Assembly (NCBI RefSeq): GCF_014205055.1
Contig: NZ_JACHMS010000001.1
Coordinates: forward strand, 7,406,501 to 7,470,500
Direction of reading: 5' to 3'
DNA length: 64,000 nucleotides
DNA from: Streptomyces luteogriseus
Lineage (GTDB): Bacteria; Actinomycetota; Actinomycetes; Streptomycetales; Streptomycetaceae
How positions within the stretch are numbered: the stretch's first letter is position 1; each line of letters begins with the position of its first letter. A program made the translations under genes and the position numbers. The notes under the pieces are model-generated. The model had not been told where the DNA came from and searched no databases. It worked only from the letters and a program-made list of their open reading frames with translations. This document shows positions 1 to 11,900 of this stretch, piece after piece.

Positions 1-744
1 GGAGAACCCGGACTCCGCGGACAGCCGCTCCAGTTCCTCCGGCGTGATGCCGACGCTCGCGTACACCACGTCCTCCAGCGGCATCACCACGTCCCGCACC
101 GGACGGCGGCCCAGCTCCAGCGCGTCGCGCAGCCGCTCCTGGGCCCGGTCGTCGATCAGGCCGGCCTCGCTGGAGTCCTTCACGATCTGCGCTATCTCGG
201 CGTCCGAGTAGGAGGCGGCGACCTCCTCCCGGGCCTCGACCCGCAGCAGCTTCAGCAGGGCGTTCGCGCACGCGTTCACCGTGAAGATCACCGGGCGCAG
301 CGCCCGGGACAGCGCCACCAGGGGCGGTCCGAGCGCCAGCGCGCTGCGCACCGGCTCGGCGAGCGCGATGTTCTTCGGCACCATCTCGCCGAGCAGCATG
401 TGCAGATAGGTCGCGAGGGCCAGCGCGATCACGAAGGACACCGCGTGCCCCGCGCCCTCGGGCACGCCCACCGCGTGGAACACCGGCTCCAGCAGATGCG
501 CGATCGCGGGCTCGGCCACCACGCCCAGCACCAGCGTGCACAGCGTGATGCCGAGCTGGGCGGCGGCCATCAGCGCGGACACGTGCTCCAGGCCCCACAG
601 CACGCTCTTCGCGCGCCGGTCGCCCTGGTCGGCGTAGGGCTCGATCTGGCTGCGGCGCACGGAGGTCAGCGCGAACTCCGCACCGACGAAGAAGGCGTTG
701 ACGACGAGCGTCGCCAGTCCGATCAGCAGCTGGACGACGGTCAC
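1..744 (-). CDS. CNNM/CBS-domain membrane protein (HlyC/CorC family), partial
   Basis: This frame is open from a GTG at 744 down to base 1, so the C-terminus lies outside the window. The visible 248 codons encode a CNNM (DUF21) transmembrane region with several hydrophobic helices and the family signature GEMVPKN, followed by the start of a CBS-type region. Family members are inner-membrane proteins linked to divalent cation (Mg/Co) transport; the name hemolysin is historical. The GTG overlaps the TGA of the upstream paralogue (GTGA), so the two are translationally coupled and probably form a paired complex. It is a housekeeping gene outside the biosynthetic locus. Confidence 0.85.
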   Translation of the reverse strand, partial: MTVVQLLIGLATLVVNAFFVGAEFALTSVRRSQIEPYADQGDRRAKSVLWGLEHVSALMAAAQLGITLCTLVLGVVAEPAIAHLLEPVFHAVGVPEGAGHAVSFVIALALATYLHMLLGEMVPKNIALAEPVRSALALGPPLVALSRALRPVIFTVNACANALLKLLRVEAREEVAASYSDAEIAQIVKDSSEAGLIDDRAQERLRDALELGRRPVRDVVMPLEDVVYASVGITPEELERLSAESGFS

Positions 745-2081
745 AGCTCCACCCCCTTCTCGTCGGGCTCGTGGTCGTCGAGGGGGGCGCGCAGCCGGAC
801 GCGGGCGGCGCGGCGCCCCGTCGCGTCCAGGACCTCCAGGTGCCAGCCGGCGACCTCCAGGGTGTCTCCGGCGGCGGGTATCCGGCCGAGCACCGTGGCC
901 ACCAGTCCGGCGAGCGTCTCGTAGGGCCCCTCCGGGACGCGCAGCCCGACGCGTTCCAGGTGGTCCACGCGGGCGGAGCCGTCGGCCGAGTACAGCGCGT
1001 GCCCGGACTCGTCCGTGCCGGCCGCGGCCAGGTCGGGGGTCTCGTGCGGGTCGTGCTCGTCACGGACCTCGCCGACGACCTCCTCGACGATGTCCTCCAG
1101 CGTGGCCACGCCCGCCGTGCCGCCGTACTCGTCGATCACGACGGCCATCGTCCGTTTGCCGGAGAGCCGGTCCAGGAGCCGGTCGACGGTGAGCGACTCC
1201 GGGACCAGCAGCGGCTCGCGCATCAGCTCGGAGACGTAGATCCGGGTGCGGCGCTCGGCGGGCACCGCCAGCACGTCCTTGACGTGGGCCGTTCCGACGA
1301 CCGAGTCGAGGGTCCCGCGGTAGACGGGGAACCGGGACAGACCGGTCGCCCGGGTCGCGTTGGCGACGTCCTCCAGGGTCGCCTGCATCTCCAGCGCGAC
1401 GACCTGCACCCGGGGCGTCATCACGTTCTCCGCGGTCAGGTCGGCGAGGTTCAGGGTCCGCACGAAGAGCTCGGCGGTGTCGGGCTCCAGGGCGCCCTCC
1501 TTCGCGGAGTGCCGGGCCAGGGCCGCCAGCTCCTGCGGCCCGCGCGCCGAGGCGAGCTCCTCCGCGGGCTCGACACCGATCCGCCGCACGACCCGGTTCG
1601 CCGTGTTGTTGAGGTGCGTGATGAAGGGCCGGAACGCGGCACTGAACCAGCGCTGCGCGTTGCCCACGGTCTTGGCGACGGTCAGCGGCGAGGAGATCGC
1701 CCAGTTCTTCGGCACCAGCTCGCCGACGACCATCAGGAACACCGTCGACGCGGCCGTACCGAGCACCAGCGCGACGCTGTGCGACGCCGAGCGTGAGACG
1801 CCGAGGTCCTCCAGCGGCCCGGCGATCATGGCGGCGATCGACGGCTCGGCGAGCATGCCGACCACCAGGTTCGTGACCGTGATGCCGAGCTGTGCGCCGG
1901 AGAGCTGGAACGTCAGATTCCGTACGGCCTTCAGCGCCCCCTGCGCACCCCGCTCGCCGCGCTCCACGGCCTGCTCCAGCTCGGCCCGCTCGACCGTGGT
2001 GAGGGAGAACTCGGCGGCCACGAAGGCGCCGCAGGCGAGCGAGAGCAGGATCGCCGCCAGGAGGAGGAGTACTTCGGTCAT
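741..2081 (-). CDS. CNNM/CBS/CorC_HlyC membrane protein
   Basis: The protein has 446 residues. An N-terminal CNNM membrane domain (about 1-200) carries the signature GELVPKN. It is followed by two CBS repeats (about 215-340) with the conserved IDEYGG...LEDIVEEVVGE block, and a C-terminal CorC_HlyC domain (about 350-435). The domain set and length match the usual cation-efflux-associated family. The ATG at 2081 follows a G-rich ribosome-binding stretch. It is a paralogue of the next gene downstream and overlaps it by 4 nt. Nothing links it to the biosynthetic locus, so it helps to mark the left border. Confidence 0.9.
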   Translation of the reverse strand: MTEVLLLLAAILLSLACGAFVAAEFSLTTVERAELEQAVERGERGAQGALKAVRNLTFQLSGAQLGITVTNLVVGMLAEPSIAAMIAGPLEDLGVSRSASHSVALVLGTAASTVFLMVVGELVPKNWAISSPLTVAKTVGNAQRWFSAAFRPFITHLNNTANRVVRRIGVEPAEELASARGPQELAALARHSAKEGALEPDTAELFVRTLNLADLTAENVMTPRVQVVALEMQATLEDVANATRATGLSRFPVYRGTLDSVVGTAHVKDVLAVPAERRTRIYVSELMREPLLVPESLTVDRLLDRLSGKRTMAVVIDEYGGTAGVATLEDIVEEVVGEVRDEHDPHETPDLAAAGTDESGHALYSADGSARVDHLERVGLRVPEGPYETLAGLVATVLGRIPAAGDTLEVAGWHLEVLDATGRRAARVRLRAPLDDHEPDEKGVEL

Positions 2082-2312
2082 CGGTTCACCCCCGTTCCAT
2101 GGTTCTCCAGGACGGGGCGGAACGCGCGGTGTCGCGCACGGGGAGGCTCGCCCATGGGCGGACGCTCACAACCTTTCATGCAGAACCGAGTGGCCAATCA
2201 AGGGTAAAGGATGGGCAAAGTCCTTTTCCTGGGCCGGAGCACGAGGGCGTGGAGGCGAGCACGTAGGCGTGGCCGCGACCACGACCGTGGGCGCGAGCAG
2301 CGCGAACGTGAT

Positions 2313-2732
2313 CTACAGCGCCTTGACCCAGCGCCGCCAGTGGTCCTCGCGATGGTAGCCACTGGCGGCCCATGCGTGGTGGGCCTGATCGTTGGCTTCC
2401 AGGACCATGGCGTCGACGCGTCGCCCGCCCAGGGCGGCGAAGCGTTCCTCGGCTGCTTCCAGCAGGGCGGTGGCGATGCCCTGCCGGCGGTGGTCAGGGT
2501 GGACGGCCAGTCGGTAGGCGGAGCATCGCCATCCGTCGAAGCCGGCTATGACGGTGCCGGTGAGGACGCCGTCGCGCTCCGCGAGGAGCAGGGCTTCGGG
2601 GTCTCGTGTGAGGAGTCGGGTCACGCCGTCGTGGTCGTCGCTGATGCTCGTTCCTTCCGCGGCGTCGCGCCAGAACCGCAGCACGGTATCGATGTCCGAA
2701 AGAGTGGCGCGGCGGATGTGAAGATCGCTCAT
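2313..2732 (-). CDS. GNAT-family N-acetyltransferase
   Basis: The protein has 139 residues starting at MSDLHIRRA. The open frame extends further upstream, but that extension is low-complexity Arg/Pro-rich sequence, so the start at 2732 is preferred. It shows a typical GNAT fold: the acetyl-CoA pyrophosphate-binding motif A (VHPDHRRQGIATALL, about residues 76-90) and a C-terminal region with NDQAHHAWAASGY, typical of small-molecule or N-terminal acetylases. The substrate is unknown. It lies 186 nt beyond the stop of the large synthase on the same strand with a hairpin between them, so it is probably transcribed separately. A tailoring role cannot be excluded. Confidence 0.8.
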   Translation of the reverse strand: MSDLHIRRATLSDIDTVLRFWRDAAEGTSISDDHDGVTRLLTRDPEALLLAERDGVLTGTVIAGFDGWRCSAYRLAVHPDHRRQGIATALLEAAEERFAALGGRRVDAMVLEANDQAHHAWAASGYHREDHWRRWVKAL

Positions 2733-2803
2733 GGGGCGAGCCAAGCAGAGTGCTCGCCGGTCTGGCGAACCGGATTCCGTCCCGGGCGCGGTCGGGAGCG
2801 GGA

Positions 2804-2829
2804 CCGGCGGGGCCCCGGGCTTCCGCCGG
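2804..2829 (-). terminator. GC-rich hairpin downstream of the 2919 synthase
   Basis: CCGGCGG at 2804-2810 pairs with CCGCCGG at 2823-2829 across a 12-nt loop. It lies about 90 nt past the synthase stop and before the GNAT start on the same strand. There is no T-tract, which is usual for actinomycete terminators. The position fits; function is inferred. Confidence 0.35.
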
Positions 2830-2918
2830 CCGCGAGGCGAGGGCGATGACCGGCGGGACGGACCGCTCGGGCCTCTTCGTCGCCCCTTCGCGCCGCCTGT
2901 CGTGCCGTTCACGATCGG

Positions 2919-5900
2919 TCAGGGGGTGCGCAGGGAGGAGTCGGGGGCCCGCGTGAAGCGCTGCAGGAGCCGGGTGAAATCGTCCGCCCAGGACATGATG
3001 GTGGGTTCGTCGAAGAGGTCCGTGGAGTACTCGAAGGTGACGGTGATCGTATCGGCGCCGGGTGCCAGGACCGCGTACAACTCGTTGCGGGCCACGTCCG
3101 ATGTGGGGAGGTCGCGTACCGACGCCGACAGTGAGCGCATGTCCAGGTGGGGCGGCGGTGTGGTGACCACGGTGAACAGCGCGGTCGGGAACAGCGAGTC
3201 GCCCGTTCCCGGCGCCACCAGCTCCACCACCTCCGTCAGCGGCAGGTCCTGGTGGTCGAGCGCGGTGAAGAGCGTCGTGCCCAGCCGCGTCACCAGGTCG
3301 GCGAACGTGTCGGCCTCGCCCGGCCGGGCGCGCAGCAGGACAGCGTCGCCCAGGAGCCCCACCACGTCGGACCGCTCGCGACGGGCGCGGTTGGCGCTGG
3401 ACGCTGCCAGCACCACGTCGGGCGGCCCGCCGCACAACGCGGCGACCCATGTGGCGAACGTCGCGGCCAGTACGACGTACGGCGTCGTCCCCAGGCGGAC
3501 GGCGGCCTCCGCGACCCGCTTCGGGATGTCCCCGTCGATGACCCAGGTGTGCAGGGCGCCCTGGCCGGACAGCTTCGCGGGGCGCGGCCGGTCGTACGGC
3601 AGCGGTGGACGCAGGGGAACCCCGTCGAGTTCGGTGCGCCAGAACCGTTCGAGCTCCGCCCTGCGATCGTCACTCAGCTGGTGTTCCGCCCTCGCGACGT
3701 CGGTGAACTGTGCTGAGACCGGCGCGAGTTGACTGCCGATGTTCTGATGGCGGGCGTTGTGGAGCTCCCCCAGTTCGCGCCAGATGACGCCCATGGACCA
3801 GCCGTCGCACACGGCGTGGTGGAACACCGTCACCAGTACCCAGCGATCCGGACCGAGTCGCGCCAGCCGGAAGCGGAACAACGGCGCGCGGTCCATGGAG
3901 AACGGACGCGTGGCCTGGTCCCGGCACCACCGCTCGACGGCCTCGTCGTCGGCGTGCGTCGTCAGGTCGTCCACCGGCAGGTCCACCGGCACCTGGGCCA
4001 GCACCTCGACCACGAAGCGCCCGTCACGCCGTACGGCCCTGCTCCGCAGCGCGTGATGGCGGTTCACCAGGTCCTCCAGGGCGCCCGCCAGGTTCCGTGG
4101 GTCGAGGTCGCCGCACAGGTCGATGCGGTGGGCGACGTTGTAGACGCCCGGATCGGCGTGTTCGTGGTGCCGGTGCCACAGCCTGCGCAGCGTGGAGGTC
4201 ATCGGTGCCGTGTCCACCACCCGCTCGGCGGGCGAGGGACGTTCACCGCGTCCCGCCACACCCCGGATCGTGGGGTTCAGGAAGAACTCGGCCATGGACA
4301 GCTCCATGTCCAGCCCGTCCGCCATGCGGTTCAGCAGCCTGATCGCGCTCAGGGAGTGGCCGCCGAGTTCGAAGAAGGACCGGGTCACCGGCACCCGGCC
4401 CACGCCGAGCTCCTCGCACCACAGCTCGTGCAGGGCGGTCTCCAGGGGGGTGGCGGGCCGCGCGTCGGCCCCCGGCGCCGCGTCCTCCGGCTCGGGCCCG
4501 GGCGCGGGCAGCCGCTCCCGGTCCAGCTTGCCCGAGGCGTTCACCGGCAGCCGCTCCAGCCGCACCCAGTGGCGGGGCACCAGATGGCCGGGCAGCTCCG
4601 CCGAGAGCGCCGCGCGCAGCGCGCGCAGGTCGGCATCCTGCGCCGTGGGCACCACGTAGGCGACGAGCTCCTGGTCGCCGTGCGGGTCGCGCCGGGACAC
4701 GACAGCCGTGTCCCGGACGTCGGGCAGGGCGCTCAACGCCTGCTGCACCTCGCCCGGTTCGACCCGATGGCCCCGGATCTTGACCTGGTCGTCCCGGCGG
4801 CCGACGTACTGGAGCGAACCGTCTGTGCGCCAGCGCCCGAGGTCCCCCGTCCGGTACAGCACGGAGCCCGCGCCGTCCGCGAGGAACGCGTCGGCCGTCT
4901 CGGCAGGCCGGGCGTGGTAGCCGTGGGCGACCGCGGCGCCGCCCACGTGGATCTCACCGACCGCTCCTGGCGGAACCTCCCGCCCGGTGCCGTCCAGCAG
5001 GGTGATCCGCACGCCCGGTACCGGCGTGCCGATCGGCGGCCACTCCTCGCCTTCGGGGTCGACCCGGTGCGAGGTGACGATGACGGAGGTCTCCGTCGGC
5101 CCGTACTGGTTGTACAGCGCGCACCCGGGGTGCGCAGCGAGGAACCGGCGGAACGCGCCGGTGAGCTGCAGTGCCTCGCCGGCCGAGAACAACTCCCGCA
5201 GGGAAGGCAGTTCGGGCCCGGACTCGACGAGGTACCGGAGCGGGGTGCACGGCATGAACATCCGCTCCACCCCGTGGCGGCGCACCGCCTCCGCGACCGC
5301 CGCCGGGTCGTGCCGCACCTCGTCGCCGATCAGGACCAGCGCCGCCCCCGAGCACAGCGTCGTGAAGATCTCCTGCACGCTCACGTCGAACGCGGGCGAC
5401 GTCCACTGCAGGGTGCGCAGCGCGGAATGGCTCGCCAGGTGCCCGCGCACGAGGTTGACCGGGCCCCGGTGCGGCACGACGACTCCCTTGGGGAGGCCGG
5501 TCGAGCCCGAGGTGTAGATGCAGTACGCGGGGTCTTCGGGCCGCGCGCCGTCCGCCGGGGAGGCCTCCGCCGGATCGCCGTCGACCTGTTCCACGAGCCG
5601 TACGGGCCCGTACGGGGCGTCCGCCCCGAGCCCGGGATGCCGCGCGAGGACGGATGCGGAGGTCAGCAGCAGCACGGGCGCGCCGTCGTCGAGGAGCGCG
5701 GCGAGCCGAGGGGTGGGCAGGGACGGGTCGAGCGGCAGATACGCGGCGCCGCTCTTGAGCACCCCCAGCACCGCGGTGATGAGTTCCGGGCCGCGCGGCA
5801 GCAGCAGCGCCACGCGCTCCCCGCGCACGGCGCCCCGGGCACGCAGATCGTGGGCGAGCGTGTTCGCGCGCCCGTCCAGCTCCCGGTAGCGGACGCTCTG

Positions 5901-8900
5901 CGCCCCGCTCACCAGGGCCACGGCGTCCGGTGTCCGCCGTGCCTGCCGCTCGAACAGTCCGTGCAGGGTGTCCTCGATGGCGGGCGACGGCTCGTCCAGG
6001 CGCCCCAGCCTCGCGAGGGCCGTGCGGTCGGTGCCGGTCACGGCCGTCAGTTCCCGCAGCGGCGCGCCGGGGGTGGCGAGGGCACGGCGCAGCACCTCTT
6101 CCACGTAGTGCGTGAAGCGGCGCACGGTGGCCTCGTCGAACAGGGCCGTGTCGTACTCGACCATGAACCGCACGCCGTCGCCGTGGTGCGTGAAGTAGAC
6201 GCTCAGGTCGAACGGAGCCCGCGCGCTCGGCACGTCGAGCAGCGTCGCGGAAAGCCGGGGCGGGTCGAACTCCGCCTCGCCCTCCTTCTCGTACTCCACC
6301 ATCACCTGGAACAGCGGGTTGCGCCCCGGGTCCCGGGGCGGGTTGAGCGCTCCCACCAGCTCGTCGAAGGGGACGCCGCTGTGCTCGTACGCCGCCGTGC
6401 TGCCGGCGCGCACCCGGTGCAGCAGCGCGGGGAAGTCCGGGTCGCCGGCGAGGTCCAGGCGCAGCGGCACGGTGTCGAGGAAGAGGCCGACATGGCGGTC
6501 GGCACCCGCGGGCCGGGCGGCGAGGACGGTGCCGAGGACCACGTCGTCCTGGCCGCTCATCCGGCCGAGCACCGCCGCGACGGCGCCGGTCAGCGCCATG
6601 AACGCGGTGGCCCGGTGCCTGGCCGCGAACGCCCGGAGCGAGTCGGTGAGTTCCGCGTCCAGCTCGTGGGTGAGGCTCGCCCCCGCCCCCGACCGGACGG
6701 GAGGGCGGGGCCGGTCGGTGGGCAGGGCGAGCTCCGGGACTCCCGCCAGCTCGCGCCGCCAGAAGCCGAGGGACGCGGCGTGGTCCGCCGGACGGGCCGG
6801 GGCCACCTCCGGCAGGGGTGGCGGCTCGGGGGCGCCGTGTTCCGAGGCGCGGTAGCAGGCTGCGAGGTCGCCGACGAGTACGGCCGTGGAGGCCGAGTCG
6901 AAGACGATGTGGTGGGCCAGCAGGAAGAGCAGATGCCGCTCCTCGGACAGGCGCAGCAGCCGCGCCGTCACGAGCGGGCCCTCACACAGGTCGAGGACCC
7001 GGCGCCCCTCCGTCGCGAGCGTGGCGCGCAGCGCCTCCTCCTCCGTCGCCCCCGTGTGGTCGTCCACCGGGCATTCCAGGCGTACCCGGTCGCGGATCTC
7101 CTGGTACGGAACACCGCCGTCGTCCAGGAACACCGTACGCAGCGCCGGATGCCGGTCCGCGACCCGCTGGAGCGCACGGCGCAGAGCCGGCACGTCCAGC
7201 GGCCCGTCCAGCCGAACCGCCTTGGGCTCGTGGTACATGCCGGTCCCCGGATGCAGTTGTTCCAGGAACCAGATGCGGCGCTGCGCGGGCGTGAGCGGCA
7301 CCCGCTGCGGTACGGGAGCCGCCCGCCCGCCGGCCTCGGGCAGCGCACGGCGGCGGACCCGGTCGAGCACCGGCAGCGCGGCCAGGACCTTCTCCTTCGG
7401 GACGCCGAAGTCCACGAAGCAGGCGATCTCGTCCGCTCCGGCGTCCACCAGGCGGCGCACGGTCCCGGCGGCCGTGTCCTCGTCGCCGATCAGGGCACGT
7501 GAGGCGCAATAGCGCTCGTAGGCCCGCTCGAGCAGGAACTCCACGTCCTCCTCGGGGGTGTTGTCGAGGTCCGCCGTGAAGCCGAGGCTGTTGGTGACCT
7601 GGCCGAAAAGGGAGAGCGAGGAACGCAGGTACGACACGAACGGCCGGTACGCCTCCGCCCGTGCGCGGTCCCCGTCCTCACCGAGGTACGTGTGCACCAG
7701 CACCACCACTCGCCCCGCCGCCGGGTCGAGCCCGTGCTCGGCTCGGGTGCGCCGATACAGCGCGATGTTCTCGGCCAGCTGCTCGACGGTCTGCGTCATC
7801 AGGTTGGTGACCACGCCCAGGCCCTCGACGGCGGCCCGGCGGTAGCTGTCCGGGTTGCCCACCACGGCGACATACAAGGGGAGTTCCTGTTGCAGGGGGC
7901 GGGGGTGGAGGCGTACTTCGACGGGCTCACCGTCACCGGCGGTCGTCGGCAGCCCGCGCCCCGACCAGAGCTGCCGTACGGTCGCCAACTGCTCGTACAT
8001 CACGTCGCGGTGGCGCCCGAAGTGCTGCGGGGCGAGCGAGAAGTCGGTGGCGTGCCAGCCGCTCGCGACGCACAGACCCGCCCTGCCGCCGGAGATGTTG
8101 TCGACCACCGACCACTCCTCGGCGACCCGCACCGGATGGTGCAGCGGCAGAACGACCGAGCCCGCGTGCAGCCGGATGCGGCGGGTGCTCGCCGCGAGCG
8201 CCGCGGCGAGCACGGAGGGGTTGGGAAACAGCGCTCCGAAGGAGTCGAAGTGGCGCTCCGGGAGCCACAGGGCGTGGAACCCGTGCTCGTCCGCGTACGT
8301 CGATGACTCCATGATCAGCGCGTACTTGTCGCGGTCGGCGTCCTCGGGGTAGTCGCCGAAGAAGTACAGGCTGAAGTCGCAGCCCCGCGCGGGTGCCGGC
8401 CGGGGTCTCTGCTCGGGACCCGCCGGGGGAGTGTGCGGGGCGCGGGCCGGGGGAGCGTGCGGGGTGGAGACCTCCGCCGGGGTCGGAGCGGGCAGAGGTG
8501 CCTGGGGCCGGGACGGCGCCGGCCGGGGGGTGGGTGCCTGCGCCGGGGGAGCGGTGGGCGGGGCTCCCGTGGAGGCGAGCACGTCGAGTTGGCGGGACAG
8601 CACTCCGGTGACCTGGTCGACCAGATGCTCGGTGAGCTCGAGCTGCCGCCTCAGCAGCTCGTGCAGCCCGGAGGACGCCTCGGGTGCCGGGGTGAGGGCG
8701 CCCGGGGCCGCGGTTGCCGGCGCCGGGGGCACGGGCGTGGGCAGGGGCGCGGGTGCGGCCACCGGTTCCTCTCGCTGGCGCTCATGCGCTGCGTGCGGCT
8801 GCCGACCCGCGTTCCCGGGTGTCTCCACGGGCTCCGGCGGCGGCCCCGCGCCGAGTTGCGCGAGGCGTTCCGCCAGCGCGCGCGGCGTGTCGGCCGTGGA

Positions 8901-11900
8901 GAACAGCTCCCGTACCGGGACGCGCACGCCGTACCGCTGCTCCAGCTCCGCCGTCATGCCCATCAGCGAGAGCGAGTCCGCGCCCAGCTCGAAGAACGAG
9001 GTGCCGGGGCCGACGTCCGCCGCCCGGCGGCCGAGCTTTTCGGCGGTCAGCCGCCGTACGTCGGCGAGCAGTTCGTCCGGCACGTTGGGTTCCTCCAAGG
9101 GGGTGGCCGGCGGTTCTGACGGACGGTGCGGGGCCGGGGCCGGGGGCGTGAGGAGCGACACCACCCGGCGCCTGCGCAGGGGATGACCCGGCAGCGGCAC
9201 CCTGCCCCCGCCGGTGTTCACCGCGCCCCACTCCAGGTCGGCCCCCCTGCGGTACAGCGAGCCCAGCGACGCGAGGAGCCCGCGCAGCTGGTCGGCCGCT
9301 CCCGGGCCGGCGCCCTGCCCTTCGAGCCAGCGGCTCTCCGGTACGCAGTGGCGGCCGAGGCCGGTGAGGGTGTCCCCGGCGCCCAGTTCCACGAAGTCCC
9401 GGCACCCCTGCGCCGCCGCCGCGGTCATGGCCAGATCGAAGCGGACGGTCCGGCGCGCCTGGCCGCAGAGGTAGTCGGCGTCCGGGGTCCAGCCCACCGG
9501 GCGCACCAGCCCGTCGGCCGCCGTCACCAGTGGCGTGCGCAACGGGCGGTATGCCACCCGCTCGGCGTGCGGGCGGAAAGAGCGCAGAGCCGGTTCGACC
9601 GCGGCGGAGTGGAAGGCCCTGTCGACGGGCAGCCGCCGCCATCGCAGGCCCTCCCCTTCCAGCAGGCGCACCGCTTCCTCGAGGGCGTCCGGCGGACCGG
9701 AGATCACCTGGGAGCGCGGCCCGTTGACCGCCGCCAGTGCGGCCCCCGCGGCCCGCGCGATCCGCTCCGCCTCGGCCTCCCCGGCGCGGACGGCGAGCAT
9801 GCCGCCCGGCGGGCAGGCCGTCTGCATCAGCCGTCCGCGCCACGCCGTGAGCCGCAGCCCGTCGTCGAGCGTGAGGGCGCCGCCCGCGTAGAGGGCCGCG
9901 TACTCCCCGACGCTGTGGCCGAACAACAGCGCGGGGCGCATGCCGGTGGCGCACCACACGTCGGCGAGCGCTGCCTGATGGGCGAACAGGGCGGTCTGCG
10001 CCGTCTCGGTCGGCCAGACCCCGTCGTCGGCGGACTCCTCCAGCAGCAGCGGGAGCAGACTGCCGCCGAACTCGTCGGCGTACAGCTCCTCGCACCGGTC
10101 GAGGACCCGCCTGGCGGCCGGGTGGGCGGCGTACAGGCCGCTCGCCATGCCGCGCCGGGCGCTTCCCTGCCCGGCGCAGACGAAGGCGAGCGGCCCGAGC
10201 GGGGCGGGAGGAGCGGCCGGCTGCTCGTCCAGGGCGTCGGCCAGCTCCCCGGCGGTCCGGCCCACGGCGGTGCTCCGCGCCGTCCGATGGGGCCGCCCGA
10301 GCGCCATGGTGGCCGCCACGTCCGCCGCCGCGAGGTCCGGCCGCCGGCGCAGCCGGTCGCGGAGCAGACCGGTGAGCTCGTGCAGCGCCTCCGTGTCACG
10401 GGCCGACACCGGTACCAGTACGGGAAGTCCGGCCGTGTGGGGTGCGGAGCGAACGGGCGGCTCCTCCAGCACCACGTGCGCGTTCGTGCCGCCGACGCCG
10501 AGCGCGCTGACCCCGGCCCGGCGCGGTACGCCGTCCCGCGCCGGCCACGGCCGCAGTTCGGTGCCCAGGACGAGCGGGCCGCCCTCCAGACGCAGGTCGG
10601 GGTTGGGGCGTGTCAGGTGCAGTGTGGGGACCAGCGTGCGGTGGCGCAGCATGAGGACCGTCTTGAGGAGGCCGGCCATCCCGGCGCAACTGTCGAGGTG
10701 CCCGATGCTCGGCTTCACCGAGCCGACCGTGCAGAAGCCGGTACGCCGGGTGCCCTCGCCGAGCGCTCTGCCCAGTGCCTCCAGCTCCACCGGATCGCCG
10801 AGACGGGTGCCCGTCCCGTGCGCCTCCACGTACGAGATCGTGTCGGCGGGGACGTCCGCCCTGCGCAGCGCCTGGCGCACGACCTCCACCTGGCCCGAGA
10901 CGCCGGGCGCGCTGAACCCGACCTTGCCCGCCCCGTCGTTGTTCACGGCGGAGCCCAGGATGACCGCGTGCACGGTGTCGCCGTCGGCCAGCGCACGGTC
11001 GAGCCGTTTGAGCAGGACGGCCGCCACGCCGTTGCCCCCGACGGTGCCGTCGGCCTCCGCGTCGAAGGCCCGGCAGCGTCCGGTGGGCGACAGGATCGAC
11101 CCGGGGTGGCTGCGGTAGCCGCTCTCCTGCGGCAGGTGCACGGCCGCCGCGCCGGCCAGCGCCAGGTCCGCCTCACCGCTCAGCAACGCCTGCACGGCGA
11201 GGTGGACGGCGACCAGCGAGGTGGAGCAGGCCGTCTGCACACCGATGGCCGGGCCGGTGAGGCCGAGCCGGTAGGCGACGCGGGAGGCGAGGAAGTCGGG
11301 CTGCTGCCCGATCGCGGCCTGCATGCCGGCGGCCGGGTCGTCCGGGGTGTCGGTCACTCCGGTCGCGGGCGGGTTCTGGTGGTCGTAGAGGTTCATGCCC
11401 GTACCGGCGAACACCCCCACCCTGGTGCCCGGGCCGGCCGCTGCGTAGCCGCCGTCCTCGAGCGCCTCGTGGCAGCATTCCAGGAACATCCGGTGCGCGG
11501 GGTGGGTGAGCCCGGCCTCCCGGGGGCTCATCCCGAAGAAGTCCGCGTCGAAGGCGTCGACACCGTCGATGACGCCCGCGACCGGCACCAGGCCGGGGGC
11601 GCGCCGCTGCTCCGGGGACAGCCCGGCCGCGGCGAGGCGCTCCTCGTCGAAGACCCGGACGCTGTCCACGCCGTCGCGCAGGTTCGCCCAGAAGCTGTCC
11701 GCCGAGTCCGCGCCGGGAAAGCGCAGCGACAGGCCGACGACCGCGACGCGCCGTTCGGCCGCGTCGCCGCCTGAGGCGGTGGTCACGGGCTGCGGCCGGT
11801 CCCCGGGGGTGGCGGTCAGGTGCGCGGCGAGCGCCGTGGCCGTGGGGTGCTCGAAGAACGCCGTCTGGGCGATCGACGTCGCCAGCCGTCGCTCCAGGCG

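Noticed and set aside
2731..2912. N-terminal extension of the GNAT protein
   Set aside because: The extra 60 residues are Arg/Pro-rich and unlike any GNAT; the family fold starts at the ATG at 2732.
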